DNA from: Liolophura sinensis
Taxonomy: Eukaryota; Mollusca; Polyplacophora; Chitonida; Chitonidae
Length of the DNA stretch: 64,000 nt
Direction of reading: 5' to 3'
Assembly (NCBI RefSeq): GCF_032854445.1
Contig: NC_088307.1
Coordinates: 3,846,001 to 3,910,000 of the forward strand
A program made the position numbers and the translations under genes. The notes beneath the pieces are model-generated. The model had not been told where the DNA came from, searched no databases, and saw nothing but the letters and a program-made list of their open reading frames with translations. Of the stretch, positions 1-9,965 are shown in pieces. Within the stretch, counting starts at the first letter, position 1; the number at the start of each line of letters is the position of its first letter.

Positions 1-284
1 ATTAATTATCATATTATTGTCGCTGTACTGGTTTTACTCTCTATGTTGTATTTTATTACATTCAGGTAATCAAACTGCAAAGCCGACGTTTTGGGTTAAC
101 GCATTTACTTTGCGTGAGTAACAACACCAACCTGTACAAATTAACCATGTCGTAACATTTGATGAGTCCTTACATTTTACAAACAATATATACCTTCCTT
201 TGTAAGAAAAAAATTCACACGTGCGACAGTTTGTTTTGAAGCAGTCATATCACTTGTTCTGCTCCATCCCATTTGTTTTGTGCG

Positions 285-365
285 ATTAAACTCCATTGGT
301 TTGCAAATGATCACACGTGACCAGTGAAATATGGCCTGTTGTAAATTTATCTCAGTCAGGGTTTT
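285..365 (-). repeat. Dispersed repeat family A, fragment
   Basis: Fragment with the same order of words (a CACACGTGACCAGTGAAATA-like stretch, then CTCAGTCAGG) as the longer copies near 484, 2118 and 6640. Unclassified repeat with no coding capacity. Orientation is given relative to the 6640 copy. Confidence 0.4.
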
Positions 366-483
366 ATTCTAACTGTTCATGTAAATGCTTAAATACCAAA
401 TTTAACAGAAATAGTGTTTAAAAAAAACCTTTGCAGTGATGTTAATTTCAATATATTAGGCGTCATTGGACGAGAAGCTCATG

Positions 484-592
484 CTCAGGAGAGTAAAACC
501 AGAGCAGAGACGACGGTGTCGCCAATGGTCACAACTGGTGAAAATACAGCCTCTCGTCAGTCTACCTCAGTCAGGGTTCTGTTCTCTCCAAG
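484..592 (-). repeat. Dispersed repeat family A
   Basis: The GAGAGTAAAACCAGAGCAGA-type start, the GTCGCCAATGGTCACAACTG middle and the CTACCTCAGTCAGG end match, in order, the copy at 2118-2240 and the reverse complement of 6640-6755. It is a diverged interspersed repeat of unknown class. Short open frames across it are not conserved between copies and are not called as genes. Confidence 0.5.
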
Positions 593-754
593 CAATCGCC
601 AACGTATCTCAGGGCATCTGGAAGAGCAGTTTTGTGCAGAACAGATCACCAAACAAGTATTAACACGATGAGAATGTTCTGGGAATGTTACATGATGTTG
701 TATCATTCGCATATAAAACAGAAATTGTTTAATCACTACTGAAGGAAAATTCCT

Positions 755-957
755 CTTATAGGTCGGCGCCTACATTATGGTGGGAGAAAATCGAGCTGCA
801 CCCGACGACAATCCGCGAGTTGCTGGACGACCTTCCCACGGGCGACAGGAGTGGAAACTATTATGAGATGGATTTAAATTTACAGTGACCACATTTGTGA
901 GAGGCTGCTGGGTCATTATGCTCCGCCAGTAACCTTACCACTAGGCCACGGCCCCCA
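755..957 (-). mobile_element. tRNA-derived SINE (family 1), 3' truncated, degenerate
   Basis: Reverse complement of the family 1 consensus seen in better copies (25961, 47116, 51636). It keeps the CATTATGGTGGGAG core, GTTGCTGG-CGACCTTCCCACG and, at its far end, GGCCACGGCCCCC, the reverse of the tRNA-like start. The AATA tail is missing and the body is diverged, so it is an old copy. Confidence 0.7.
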
Positions 958-1066
958 CAAATTTTGAAATTTTCCCATGGTTTATCTTACCTGAACTCTC
1001 ATATTTCTATTTTGACAATACATTAGAGCCCCATTCAAAGTAACCGTGTCTTTATTTAGTTATTTG

Positions 1067-1267
1067 TTACTTTATTTGATAGGTGTTTTACGCCGTACTC
1101 CAGAATATTTCACTTATGGGACTGCGGACAGCATTATCATGAGAGGAAACCGGGTAGAACCCGGGGGAAACCCAGGAAACTCGCAGCTTAATTGCTTGCA
1201 TGTGACCGCACTGGGCCATTGTGCTGCGCTAGTACCCTGTAACCACTTTGCCACGTTTAGGCCCCCA
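1067..1267 (-). mobile_element. tRNA-derived SINE (family 1), near full-length, degenerate
   Basis: Begins TTATTTGATAGGTGTTTTACGCCGTACTCCAGAATATTTCAC, the reverse complement of the SINE 3' end. It continues through the AGCATTAT/GGAAACCGGG core and ends in GGCCCCC, the start of the tRNA-like head. Several point changes and a shortened head show age. Confidence 0.8.
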
Positions 1268-1558
1268 AAAGTTTTTGAGTTTTTCAACGGTTTACCTTAT
1301 GTTAGCCCTCATATTGCTATGATAACAAGATTTAAGGACCTCATTCAAAGCATCAGTGCCTTTGAGTTGTTACTATGTGAGCGGAATGTGTTAAATGCAA
1401 AACAACAAGCCACAGCATCGATGTATTACGCAGTACAAGCCGCATGTTTGCATGATGAGTATCCGGTAGGTACACCTGTAGTTCGGGTAATTGACCTCAA
1501 AAATTGTGACATTTATGTTAAAAGGTCAAGGTCCAGAATTACTCAAAATCACATCAAA

Positions 1559-2072
1559 CATGCAGCAGTTCAACAGAAACCTTAAACATCCAGCAATTCA
1601 ACAGAAACACCAAATATACAGCAGTTCAAGAGAAACCCCCAATATACAGCAGTTCAACAAAAATACCAATCTGAAACATGCAGCAGTTGAACAGAAACAT
1701 CCAAACAACACCAAACATGCAATAGTTCAACAGAAATATCAAACATGCAACAGTTCAACAGAAACACTACTCATGCAGCGGTTCAACAGAAACACCAAAC
1801 ATGCATCAGTTCAACCAAAACACCAACCATGCAACACTTCAATAGAAGCACCAATCTTGCAGCGGTTCAACAGAAACACCAATCGTGCAGTAGTTCAACA
1901 GAAACACCAAACATGCATCAGTTCAACCAAAACACCAACCATGCAACACTTCAACAGAAACACCAATCTTGCAGCGGTTCAACAAAAACACCAATCGTGC
2001 AGTAGTTCAACCGAAACAACAATCATACAGCAGTTCAACAGAAACACCAAACATGCAGCAGTTCAGTGTAGG
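1559..2072 (+). repeat. 28-bp minisatellite, about 18 copies
   Basis: Unit close to CAGTTCAACAGAAACACCAA plus ACATGCAG, period 28 by spacing of TTCAAC (for example 1866, 1894, 1922). Within it a four-unit block of about 112 bp starting near 1776 recurs from near 1888, a higher-order repeat. Since 28 is not a multiple of 3, the long open frames that cross it shift phase every unit and are by-products of the missing stop words. Confidence 0.9.
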
Positions 2073-2117
2073 AGCAACAAGGACGTCAAGAACGTAGACA
2101 CCACAATAATATATAAA

Positions 2118-2240
2118 AGATGACGTACAGCATGGAGAGTAAAAGCAGAGCATCAATGACAGCGTGATAGTTAACAAATTGTCATACGTAAGTGGCAAAA
2201 TCCGGTCTCTTGTCAATTTACTCCAGTCACTCTAACCTTA
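2118..2240 (-). repeat. Dispersed repeat family A
   Basis: Reverse complement aligns with 6640-6755: TTGACAAGAG-CCGGATTTTGCC, then GACAATTTGTTAACTATCAC, then TTTTACTC and ATGCTGTACGTC. This is clear homology at roughly three bases in four by eye. Class unknown, no terminal repeats seen. Confidence 0.6.
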
Positions 2241-2453
2241 AACATCCAGCAATTCAACAGACACACCTGACATACATCAGTTCAAGAGAAGCCCCCAATA
2301 TGCAGCTGTTTTCTAGCATGTAAATGTTTAAATCGTATCAAGCTACATGCCCCCGAGCCCCAAGCGTTAAGCAGAATGTGATAAATAATGAGTTGATACT
2401 AACTACAGTTCAATAGGACTGGCTTCACTGGCCTAGAATTACGCCGTATGAGT

Positions 2454-2578
2454 CATGTAAGGCGAAATCCCGCTTTTTAGCGAGAAATGCAGGTTATCGG
2501 ATAGATCCTTGTTCACGTGTCAGTCCCATGATTTGGGATTAACGCTTCACGTTGAGAAGCGGGATTTGGCATTACATG
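2454..2578. repeat. Imperfect foldback (inverted repeat)
   Basis: Left arm CATGTAAGGCGAAATCCCGC (2454-2473, extending a few bases) pairs with right arm GCGGGATTTGGCATTACATG (2559-2578), about 2 mismatches in the first 20 and a loop near 80 bases. Could be a small foldback transposon remnant; no target duplication identified. Confidence 0.6.
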
Positions 2579-2690
2579 AACTATATTCCAGCATTACTTA
2601 AATGCTGTGTGCTGACTTCACATTTAATAAAAATTAACATTTAAAAATAATTATTGGATGTTTTAATACCATGAATTCATCATATTCCTT

Positions 2691-2919
2691 TGGCTTCGGG
2701 TTGGAGAGGTTAGCGGTCTTGAGTAGCACAATAACTCAGGAGCCTCAACCATGCAAAACGGTCGTTGTGAGTTCAAGACCATCTCGTGGTGACTCTCTCT
2801 CCGGCATAGGAAGATCTGTGGGTTTCCCCTGTTCACTGTCAGGTTTCCTCCCAACATACAGCTGGCCGCCGTCGTATAAGTGAAATATTTAGCGCAAAAC
2901 ACCAATCAAATAAATAAAT
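2691..2919 (+). mobile_element. tRNA-derived SINE (family 1), first copy of the duplicated segment
   Basis: GGTTAGCGGTCTTGAGTAGC head, GTGAGTTCAAGACC B-box-like segment, CTGGCCGCCGTCGTATAAGTGAAATATT core and an AAACACCAATCAAATAAATAAAT tail. It lacks the TCTTGAGTACGG stretch after AATATT found in most copies. Confidence 0.85.
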
Positions 2920-2939
2920 GCTTTAACAGTAGCAAGTTA

Positions 2940-2955
2940 CCCCCCCCCCCCCCCC
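2940..2955 (+). repeat. Poly-C run (16)
   Basis: Sixteen C in a row just after the first SINE copy. The following CATGGCTTAAGCAGAATTAG recurs at 16225, so this tract belongs to a small dispersed repeat. Length is likely unreliable in sequencing. Confidence 0.8.
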
Positions 2956-3126
2956 ACCCAACATCATGGCTTAAGCAGAATTAGATGCAAAATAAAAATG
3001 CTAATTACAATTATTATTACTTAAATGCTGTGTTCACGTCACATGTATTAAAAAGCAAAATGTTAAAATAATTATCAGTGCATTTAACACTATGCACGAA
3101 TCCATCATCTTCCGTTCGTCTCGACT

Positions 3127-3372
3127 TTGGGTCTCCCTTACCAATTGGCGCAGCTTAATGACCCAGGAGCCTCTCGCGAATGTGATCGCTGTGAGTTCAA
3201 GTTCATCTCATGCTTTCTTCCTTTCCGGTCGCACGCTGGAAGGTCTTGCAGCATTCTGTGAATGATCGTTGGCTTCCCTCTGGCTCTGGCCCGTTTCCTC
3301 CCACTATGATTCTGTATGAGTGAAATATTTTTGAATACGGCGTAAAACACTAACCAAATAATTAAATAAATC
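3127..3372 (+). mobile_element. tRNA-derived SINE (family 1), second copy of the duplicated segment
   Basis: ATTGGCGCAGCTTAATGACCCAGGAGCCTCTC, GTGAGTTCAAGTTC, TTTCCTCCCACTATGATTCT and AATACGGCGTAAAACACTAACCAAAT identify the family. The tail is AATTAAATAAAT. Diverged like its partner at 2691. Confidence 0.85.
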
Positions 3373-3944
3373 GCTTAGGGTTTTATTTGCCTGGACTTCT
3401 CCTTTCACTAACAACATATAAACAAATATGTCCACCTTGCAAAGTTTCTACACGATATGGTGGTGAGTTAAGAAACGACGCATTCGTCGTGATCGGTGAC
3501 AGTGTGGTCGAAGTGTTTCAGGCCTGTGCATTCGAGCGAATTTGTGGTGCAAAAAGTAGGGCAATAATGTATGTACAGTTAGCCACAGATTCCCATGGTT
3601 CGTGCCTTAAGCCTTATCCCATGTTATTTCGATAACAAGATATATACTATACCATTCAGATTTATGAGGTAAGGACACCCATGCGAAAAGCACCGCACCC
3701 GGCTCAATCCTTAACTGAGGTGAAATGTCGGTAAAAGGTCGTGCTATACAGGGCACGTGACCAGAAAATAAATATCATTATTGCTGTGGATGAACTTTGC
3801 TTTTCTACCACCGTAATAATGTTCATAATGTCAAGCTCTTCACGCGCGTTTAGTACATGCCTCGACCTTACAAGCAATGACAATCGTTGAGTTGCCTCGA
3901 ATGAAATTGATTTGGGAGCGGAATTCAAGAAAGACAGGCTCAAA
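3373..3944. other. Intergenic, no gene recognised
   Basis: Short open frames on both strands show no domain or splice context. Nothing else seen. Confidence 0.5.
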
Positions 3945-4330
3945 TTATAGACGTCACAAAAACTGGCTCAAACTAGGCGTCACAAATACCGGTTCAAGCA
4001 ATGTGTTACAAAGACACCACTCAAACTAAAGACGTTATTAAGTGCGTTGCAAAGGCAGATTCAAATTATATAGACGTCACAAAGACCGGTTCAAACTAGA
4101 CTTCACAAAGGCCGGCTCAAACTAGACGTCACAAAGACAGACTCAAACTATAGACGTCACAAACCGGCTCAGGTTAGGCGTTACAAAGACCGGCTCAAAC
4201 TGGACCTCACAAAGATCGGCTCAGACTAGACGTGACAAAGATCTTACCTAACTAGAGGTCACAAAGATCGAGCCAAACCGGTTGTCACCAAGATCGACTC
4301 AAACCAGAGGCTACAAATACCACAAAAAAT
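3945..4330 (+). repeat. Degenerate minisatellite, unit about 26 bp
   Basis: Repeats of the form GACGTCACAAAGACCGGCTC + AAACTA, about 15 diverged copies; unit length wobbles between roughly 24 and 28. The array fades into a GACATCAAGC-type tail after 4330. Confidence 0.8.
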
Positions 4331-5431
4331 CTAGAAGTCATAAAGACCCCCAATGAAGGCTTCAAAACAAACATTCGTACAGACATCAAGCAAAATGGGC
4401 ATGACAGTTCAACAATCCCAAGGCCAATACGTTCAGCACAAACCTCTACAGAGCTAAGAAACCCTACAAAAGTACAAAATTAAGGCGAATTTATACAAAG
4501 ACGAGAAACAGGCGACAGTTTTCAAAAATGTTGGAAAGACACAGGGAATGTTTTTGGGCAAATGAACGGAACCAGTATCCATATAGTTTCCAGTGCTATT
4601 TTGTAAGTTGTAGATATTAAAAATACGTATCTCAATTGCGCTTTGACTGCACTTTCCAACTCGGTCTCATACACTCTATGAACTTTGGTTTAACTCCTCT
4701 GTAATGACCTGTTTCGAAGAGAACTCTATGAGAACGTGATACCGGTTATTTTTAAGTGTCATGAAATGGCCGCATGAAACACTTCTGGCTAAACAGGTGT
4801 CTATTACCTAACACGTCCACATAAAATAGACAAGTCACGCGCTTTTCACGCACGTCGGAAATCGTACATACGTAATACCATTTGTCGCCTAGGAAGTGTG
4901 AATGAATCTGCATTCCCTTATCACCTAAATTAACTGTGTTGTAAACGTATAAATTATGACGCTCGGACCTTTAACCTATTCAACGCATTAGTACCTATAA
5001 TTTATATACCGTCATGCAGTGTTACAGAGGGAAGGAACCGTCAGCATGTTTGACCCATAAAATAAATTGGTCAGTATAACCGCACTGAAACATATCATCA
5101 TTAGAAACTACTCGTGTGACTGTTATGGCATCAACCGTATACTAGCTGTTAATGACAGTGGAAAATATTTTAGTTGTTCTTAACACAGTAAGGCAATGAC
5201 CACGATGTATTGGAAGGGGATTGTGGACTGCTTTCTAAAAGTTCACTGGATGGGTTGTCGACAACAGTATATATTCATACTATGGGCGAATGTTCAAGTT
5301 ATATGTTAATTGCTGACCACATCTTTATATTATGCAGTTGAAAATGAGTTTTCCCTCCAGTTAGCAGTTCTTTGTTATGGCATTCCTATATGATGAAAAA
5401 TGTTCAATCACTTTCATTAATTTCTTTCTGA
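4331..5431. other. Intergenic, no gene recognised
   Basis: AT-rich DNA without a usable open frame, RNA gene or clear repeat. Confidence 0.5.
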
Positions 5432-5582
5432 TTTTTTTTTAAGAGTGTTGAAAGGCATTCAAGTATGTAAATACTACGGTGGTTTTTATGAACTATACTG
5501 ACGGTATCCTCATGTTCACCAGAATGAAGGAGATTTTTGGGAAGATTACTTCAGCAATCTTTTACTCACAGGTAAATGGAGT
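5432..5582 (+). repeat. Dispersed repeat family B
   Basis: AAGAGTGTTGAAAGGCATTCAAGTATGTAAATACTA through CATGTTCACCAGAATGAAGG to AATCTTTTACTCACAGGTAAA aligns with 20190-20358. The 20190 copy carries an extra GGAGCTCTGAGGTAACTTCA block. Only these two copies are visible here; class unknown. Confidence 0.65.
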
Positions 5583-5696
5583 TTATTTAGGGATGCCTTC
5601 TTCGATATTTAAAGATATAACAAATGATACGTTTTAAAACTGTAAATTCAATGAAGAGGATGAGAAGAAAGAAATAAAATTTGTCATTTGTTTTAC

Positions 5697-6345
5697 ATCT
5701 GGAAGGAAGATTTGTCATCTGGAAGGAAGATTTGTCATCTGGTTCACACCTGAAAGGAAGACTTGCCACCTGGTTCACACCTAGAAGGAAGACTTGCCAT
5801 CTGGTTTACATCTGGAAAGAAGATTTGTCAATTGGTTTACATCTGGAGGAAGATTTGTCATCTGATTTACACCTGGAAGGAAGATTTGTCATCTGGTTTA
5901 CATCTGGGGTAAGACTTGCCATCTGGTTTACATCTGGAGGGAAGATTTGTCATTTGGTTTACATCTGGAAGGAAGATTTGTCATTTGGTTTACACCTGGA
6001 AGGAAGATTTGTCATCTGGTTTACAACAGGGGGAAGATTTGTCATCTGGTTTGCATCTAGAGGGAAGATTTGTCATCTGGTTTTCATCTGGAGAGATTTG
6101 TCACCTGGTTTCCATCTAGAGGAAAGATTTTTCATCTGGATTACATTTAGAAGATAAATTTGTCATCTGGTTTACATCTGGATGGGAGAGTTTACATCTG
6201 GAAAGAAGATTTGTCACCTGGTTTACATTTGGAAGGAAGATTTGGCACCTGGTTTACATGTGGTAAGAATAGTTGCTATCTGGCTCAATCTGGAAGGAAA
6301 ATTTGTCATCTGGCTCACGTGTGGAAGGAAGAGTTTTCATTTCTA
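5697..6345 (+). repeat. 31-bp minisatellite, about 20 copies
   Basis: Unit near GGTTTACATCTGGAAGGAAG + ATTTGTCATCT; period 31 measured at 5741, 5772 and 5803, with indels later. Apparent proteins rich in GRFVIWFTSG-like words come from the repeat read in rotating frames and are not supported as genes. Confidence 0.9.
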
Positions 6346-6404
6346 ACAAACTTTGAACATAAAAATGTCCTCATTTAAGGGTGCATTGATTGTGCGAACT
6401 AAAA

Positions 6405-6471
6405 GTTTCAAACACGCTGCAGTTCGTAAGTTTTTAACGACTAAACTTACGAACTGCAGCGTGTTTGAAAC
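6405..6471. repeat. Perfect 29-bp inverted repeat with 9-base loop
   Basis: Left arm 6405-6433 (starts GTTTCAAACACGCTGCAG) is the exact reverse complement of right arm 6443-6471 (ends CTGCAGCGTGTTTGAAAC). The loop is 6434-6442. The hairpin has no mismatch. It sits in non-coding DNA right after the 31-bp array. Confidence 0.95.
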
Positions 6472-6639
6472 ATACAGCACGCTATAACTAAATGCTGACA
6501 ACGCATGCCAATAACTACGAATTTCTGTGTAATCTAAATAGCGTTTCAGGATTTAAATTTGCTGAATATAAAATTGACAACAGTCGTAGTTCACCAGTTT
6601 CGTGTGACCATTTGCCAACCATCATGAGGTAACTGATTA

Positions 6640-6755
6640 ACTAACTGAGGTAAGTTGACAAGAGGCCGTATTTCACCGGTTACATGTGACCATTTGTCAG
6701 CTATGACACTGTCATCACTCTGGTTTTACTCTTTATGCTGTACGTCTGCACCATA
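6640..6755 (+). repeat. Dispersed repeat family A, reference orientation
   Basis: CTGAGGTAAGTTGACAAGAGGCCG, then CACCGGTTACATGTGACCAT, then TCTGGTTTTACTCTTTATGCTGTACGTC. Copies in the opposite orientation lie at 2118 and 484. A related GTACTGGTTTTACTCTCTATG piece is at 25-45. Confidence 0.55.
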
Positions 6756-7567
6756 TTACAACCAGAAAGAAAATAACGTTGGGTTAGGCAGCAAACAAAT
6801 AGGGTGATGGGGGACTTCCACTGTCGACTGAGGTCTCGCGGTACACGTTATCTCTCATGGCAACGCAGACCAATTAGACAAACATGCAGTTATACGTAGC
6901 ATAGTGGCAGTACACTAATTCACATGAGAAAAAGACACAATTATACAACGGCATAATAAGAAGAGCTTAATTCTAATCTACCTGTGAAGGGGTCCCCGGT
7001 TATAACTACAAACACACAAATACAAACAGAACACGGAATGAGGTCAGGTAATCATTTTTATCGCTCCCAAAATGGTAAATCTAGAACACTGACGTCAAAT
7101 AAATTGTTGTTAACGCCATTGTATTTTGGGTTTTTTTTTTTACCTAATTCTGCTTCATCCGTGTTGTTAAAGCCTAATAAGGTGCCAAAATTTACGTAGC
7201 CGGAATGAAATCCTACATGAGGTAACATAACCGAGATAAAATTTATAAATTCCTACACACATACAAATGCAGAAATTACTGAAAATAATTAAGCAAGGTG
7301 GAACAGATTAAGGTAAATGTAGGTGGCGTAGCAGATTTTTGTATATAGATAAAGCGAACGTCGTCGTCAGATCGAATTCACAGGCTGTTTAACAGCCTAC
7401 TTTGCAAACGTATAAAGTGTAATAAAACTGAAGAATAAAGCATGGTAAGAAATAAGTCATCTAAACGTTATAGCACTAGCGTCAAAACAGACATTCGCAT
7501 ACAATCCGTCTACCATATAATTGACATTCCGGGTGCATTATCGCAAGGCCAATTTCCAAAACAATAC
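6756..7567. other. Intergenic, no gene recognised
   Basis: A T-run near 7130 and a short frame there; no domain, no splice evidence. Confidence 0.5.
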
Positions 7568-7680
7568 ATTTATTTGTTTGATGGTTTTTTTACGCCGTAC
7601 TCAAGAATATTTCACTTCTAGAACGGCGGCCAGCATTATGGTGGGAGGAAACCGGGCAGAGCCAGGTGGGAAACGTTCCA
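7568..7680 (-). mobile_element. tRNA-derived SINE (family 1), 3' half only
   Basis: TTTATTTGTTTGATGG, TTTTACGCCGTACTCAAGAATATTTCACTT and CAGCATTATGGTGGGAGGAAACCGGGCAGAGCC are the reversed SINE 3' core. Similarity stops near 7680, so the copy is 5'-truncated as usual for LINE-mobilised SINEs. Confidence 0.85.
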
Positions 7681-7854
7681 CATAAGCCACCGAAGTATCA
7701 AGAAAAAGTAAAATTCGTTAAATTGCCAAAGGAAGATGGCGGTGGCATGTCGTTTTCTTCCGACAAAAACATTGTATGTTTGCTTATCGTAACTCTCTTA
7801 TCGTTTACTGTATGTCACGAACATTGGGGACGAACGAATCTACAAAATCCCCTG

Positions 7855-7935
7855 CCCATGATTGGGTTTGAGGCCGCATCTCGAGTGCCATGCCGAGTGA
7901 AAGGCAAGCGCCTTGACCACTGGTTGTGTCCTAGA
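7855..7935 (-). mobile_element. tRNA-like SINE head, another family (tentative)
   Basis: On the minus strand ACCAGTGGTCAAGGCGCTTG resembles a pol III A box, and GATGCGGCCTCAAACCCAAT about 40 bases on resembles a B box (GGTTCAAATCC type). No tRNA cloverleaf can be completed, so a SINE relic is likelier than a tRNA gene. Confidence 0.4.
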
Positions 7936-8458
7936 GTTCATAGGGTGAACTCATTAACGGAGGAAAATCCCCATTTCGAGCGGCCCCTGGTCAAGTTGCC
8001 CTCATTCACTTGTCCGTTTATTTAAAAGTCTTCTTCTGTGAACGGATTTGTGTCCTGCTGTCAAATGCAGGAAATAACTATCTGGGTCAATGTCAGAAGC
8101 CTGTCGCTAGTGAACGGAAGGTATGAATGAGGGCTACATAGAGGATGGTGGTAACACACCGTGAGGTACAGCTGACCCAGTGGTCTGACCCAAAACTAAC
8201 CACATCTGCTTGCTATTAAAGGGGGTTTGCATAGAACGAAATACGATACACCGAGCAAACCAGAGTATATCTCTCTCAAGTCAGCTGATACGTGTACTTT
8301 AAGCACGCCTCTACGTCATTTTTGTCAGGACACATTCCAGTGGACTGGATTATTTCTCAGCTGGTCATATATGGACCTTAGTCACATTTTCCCAAACTCA
8401 TTAATTCCTAAATCTTAAATTCCTTATTTTTACACACACACGCACACGCACACACAAA
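7936..8458. other. Intergenic, no gene recognised
   Basis: Holds a short CA-type microsatellite around 8433-8455. Open frames are short and unlike known proteins. Confidence 0.5.
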
Positions 8459-8726
8459 TTATTTATTTATTTATTTGATTGGTGGTTTACTCCGTACTTA
8501 AGAATATCTCACTTATACGACGGCAGCCAGCATTATGGTGGGAGGAAACCGGGCACAGTCCGGGGCAAACCCACGATTATCCGCAGGTTGCTGCCAGACC
8601 TTCCCACGTTCCCGGAGAGGAAGCCAGCATGAGCTGGACTTGAACTCACAGCGACCGCATTGGTGAGAGGCTTCTGGGTCATTACGCTGCGCTAGCGCGC
8701 TAACCAACTGAGCCACGGGGGCCCCT
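8459..8726 (-). mobile_element. tRNA-derived SINE (family 1), full length
   Basis: About 268 bp. Starts with TTATTTATTTATTTGATTGG (the reversed AATA tail), has the whole ACGACGGCAGCCAGCATTAT core and GTTGCTGCCAGACCTTCCCACG. It ends CTAGCGCGCTAACCAACTGAGCCACGGGGGCCCC, the reversed tRNA-like head with its A-box region. Confidence 0.95.
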
Positions 8727-9080
8727 GCACACAAACAAATTAGGTCAGAGTTCTGTTTGACCTGTAAACATTAACCCCACATACGATATTCTGCACTTTT
8801 AAGCGGGTGGGATTAATGAAAAAATAAGGAGATTCGATCAAGCTTAATCACCATTATCTTTCTTATTTCTAATCAAGTTTCACAAACAATTTGTAATAAA
8901 GGAAAATATAAACTGATTTGGAACTGTTCATATATCCAACGTGGCGAGTTAATTAAGCGAAAATAGTCAGGATCATGAAGCAGAGTACATGTCTATATTT
9001 GACAGATGATATGCTCATATTTTTGGTTGTCACTTAAAATACATGTCCAGTGATCACGGTTGATACTGGAACAAGTCTGT
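8727..9080. other. Intergenic, nothing recognised
   Basis: AT-rich, no open frame of note. Confidence 0.5.
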
Positions 9081-9100
9081 ACGTGGGAACGCCTTGCAGC

Positions 9101-9213
9101 AAATGTGCGGGTGGTCGTGGGTTTCCCCAGGGTTCTGCCACAATACTGACCGCCGTCGTATAAGTGAAATATTCTTGAGTACAGCGTAAAACACCAATCA
9201 AATAAATAAATAA
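9101..9213 (+). mobile_element. tRNA-derived SINE (family 1), 3' half only
   Basis: GGGTGGTCGTGGGTTTCCCC, GACCGCCGTCGTATAAGTGAAATATTCTTGAGTAC, then ACACCAATCAAATAAATAAATAAAT tail. The head is lost. The CCTCCCACC stretch is shortened. Confidence 0.9.
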
Positions 9214-9589
9214 ATGGTAAGGGTGTTATAGGGAACGGCTGGGTTTGCCAACATGGACAAGTACGTCAGTCTATATGTGCATTCGTAAGTGGGGGATGAT
9301 TGTCAGAGCTACACAGATAACGGGTGTTTAGACGAGTTGCGTAAAGTAGTCAGTCATGCTCACACCTTAAGACATCCATCACTTACGACAGGTGGGAAAT
9401 TGCAAAGAAGTGAAGCCTGACGATGAAATTATGTCAGTTTCACGGTAGCCGTAGTTATTCCAGCGGATTTTTCAGATTGTTTCTACACAAGAAAATACGC
9501 CGCTATAAAATTCTTCCACGGAGAATCGGCTGCTAATAAAGGAAGTATGTCCGAAGATTTGTCGGAATATAGACGAGGTGCCATTTCTC

Positions 9590-9965
9590 CATGCGTGCGG
9601 TGCCCGCTTTCCTCCATGCGTGCTGTTCCCGCTTTCCTCCATGCGTGCTGTTCCCGCTTTCCTCCATGCGTGCTGTTCCCGCTTTCCTCCATGCGTGCTG
9701 TTCCCGCTTTCCTTCATGCGTGCTGTTCCTGCTTTCCTAGATGCGTGCTGTTCCCGCTTTCCTCCGTGCGTGCTGTTCCCGCTTTCCTCCATGCGTGCTG
9801 TTCCCGCTTTCCTCCATGCGTGCTGTTCCTGCTTTCCTCCATGCGTGCTGTTCCTGCTTTCCTAGATGCGTGCTGTTCCCGCTTTCCTCCATGCGTGCTG
9901 TTCCCGCTTTCCTCCATGCGTGCTGTTCCTGCTTTCCTCCATGCGTGCGGTTCCCGTTTTCCTGC
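9590..9965 (+). repeat. 25-bp minisatellite, about 15 copies
   Basis: Unit CCTCCATGCGTGCTGTTCCC + GCTTT, period 25 (9611 to 9636). Pyrimidine-rich top strand. Variants CCTAGATGCG, CCTTCATGCG and CCTCCGTGCG recur, indicating internal duplications. The unit lacks stop words in several frames on both strands, so many overlapping long frames (Ser/Pro/Cys/Arg-rich one way, Gly/Glu/His/Arg-rich the other) appear. None is supported as a gene. Confidence 0.95.

Larger units (their letters stand above)
2594..3372 (+). repeat. Diverged tandem duplication of a SINE-containing segment, period about 425 bp
   Basis: Both halves start TTACTTAAATGCTGTGT (2594 and 3018), continue through matching AT-rich DNA (TTAAAAATAATTATTGGATG against TTAAAATAATTATCAGTGCA) and then each holds a family 1 SINE at the same place. 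One SINE insertion followed by segmental duplication explains this better than two insertions. Confidence 0.7.

Noticed and set aside
1491-2123. A 210-residue Gln/Asn/His/Ser/Thr-rich protein
   Set aside because: Product of the 28-bp minisatellite; no homology expected.
5681-6378. A 158-residue protein rich in GRFVIWFTSG and KEDLS words
   Set aside because: Comes from the 31-bp minisatellite; frames shift with every unit and indel.
7666-8025. 119-residue open frame with a hydrophobic stretch (possible signal peptide)
   Set aside because: Starts inside a SINE fragment and crosses a tRNA-like relic; no recognisable domain.
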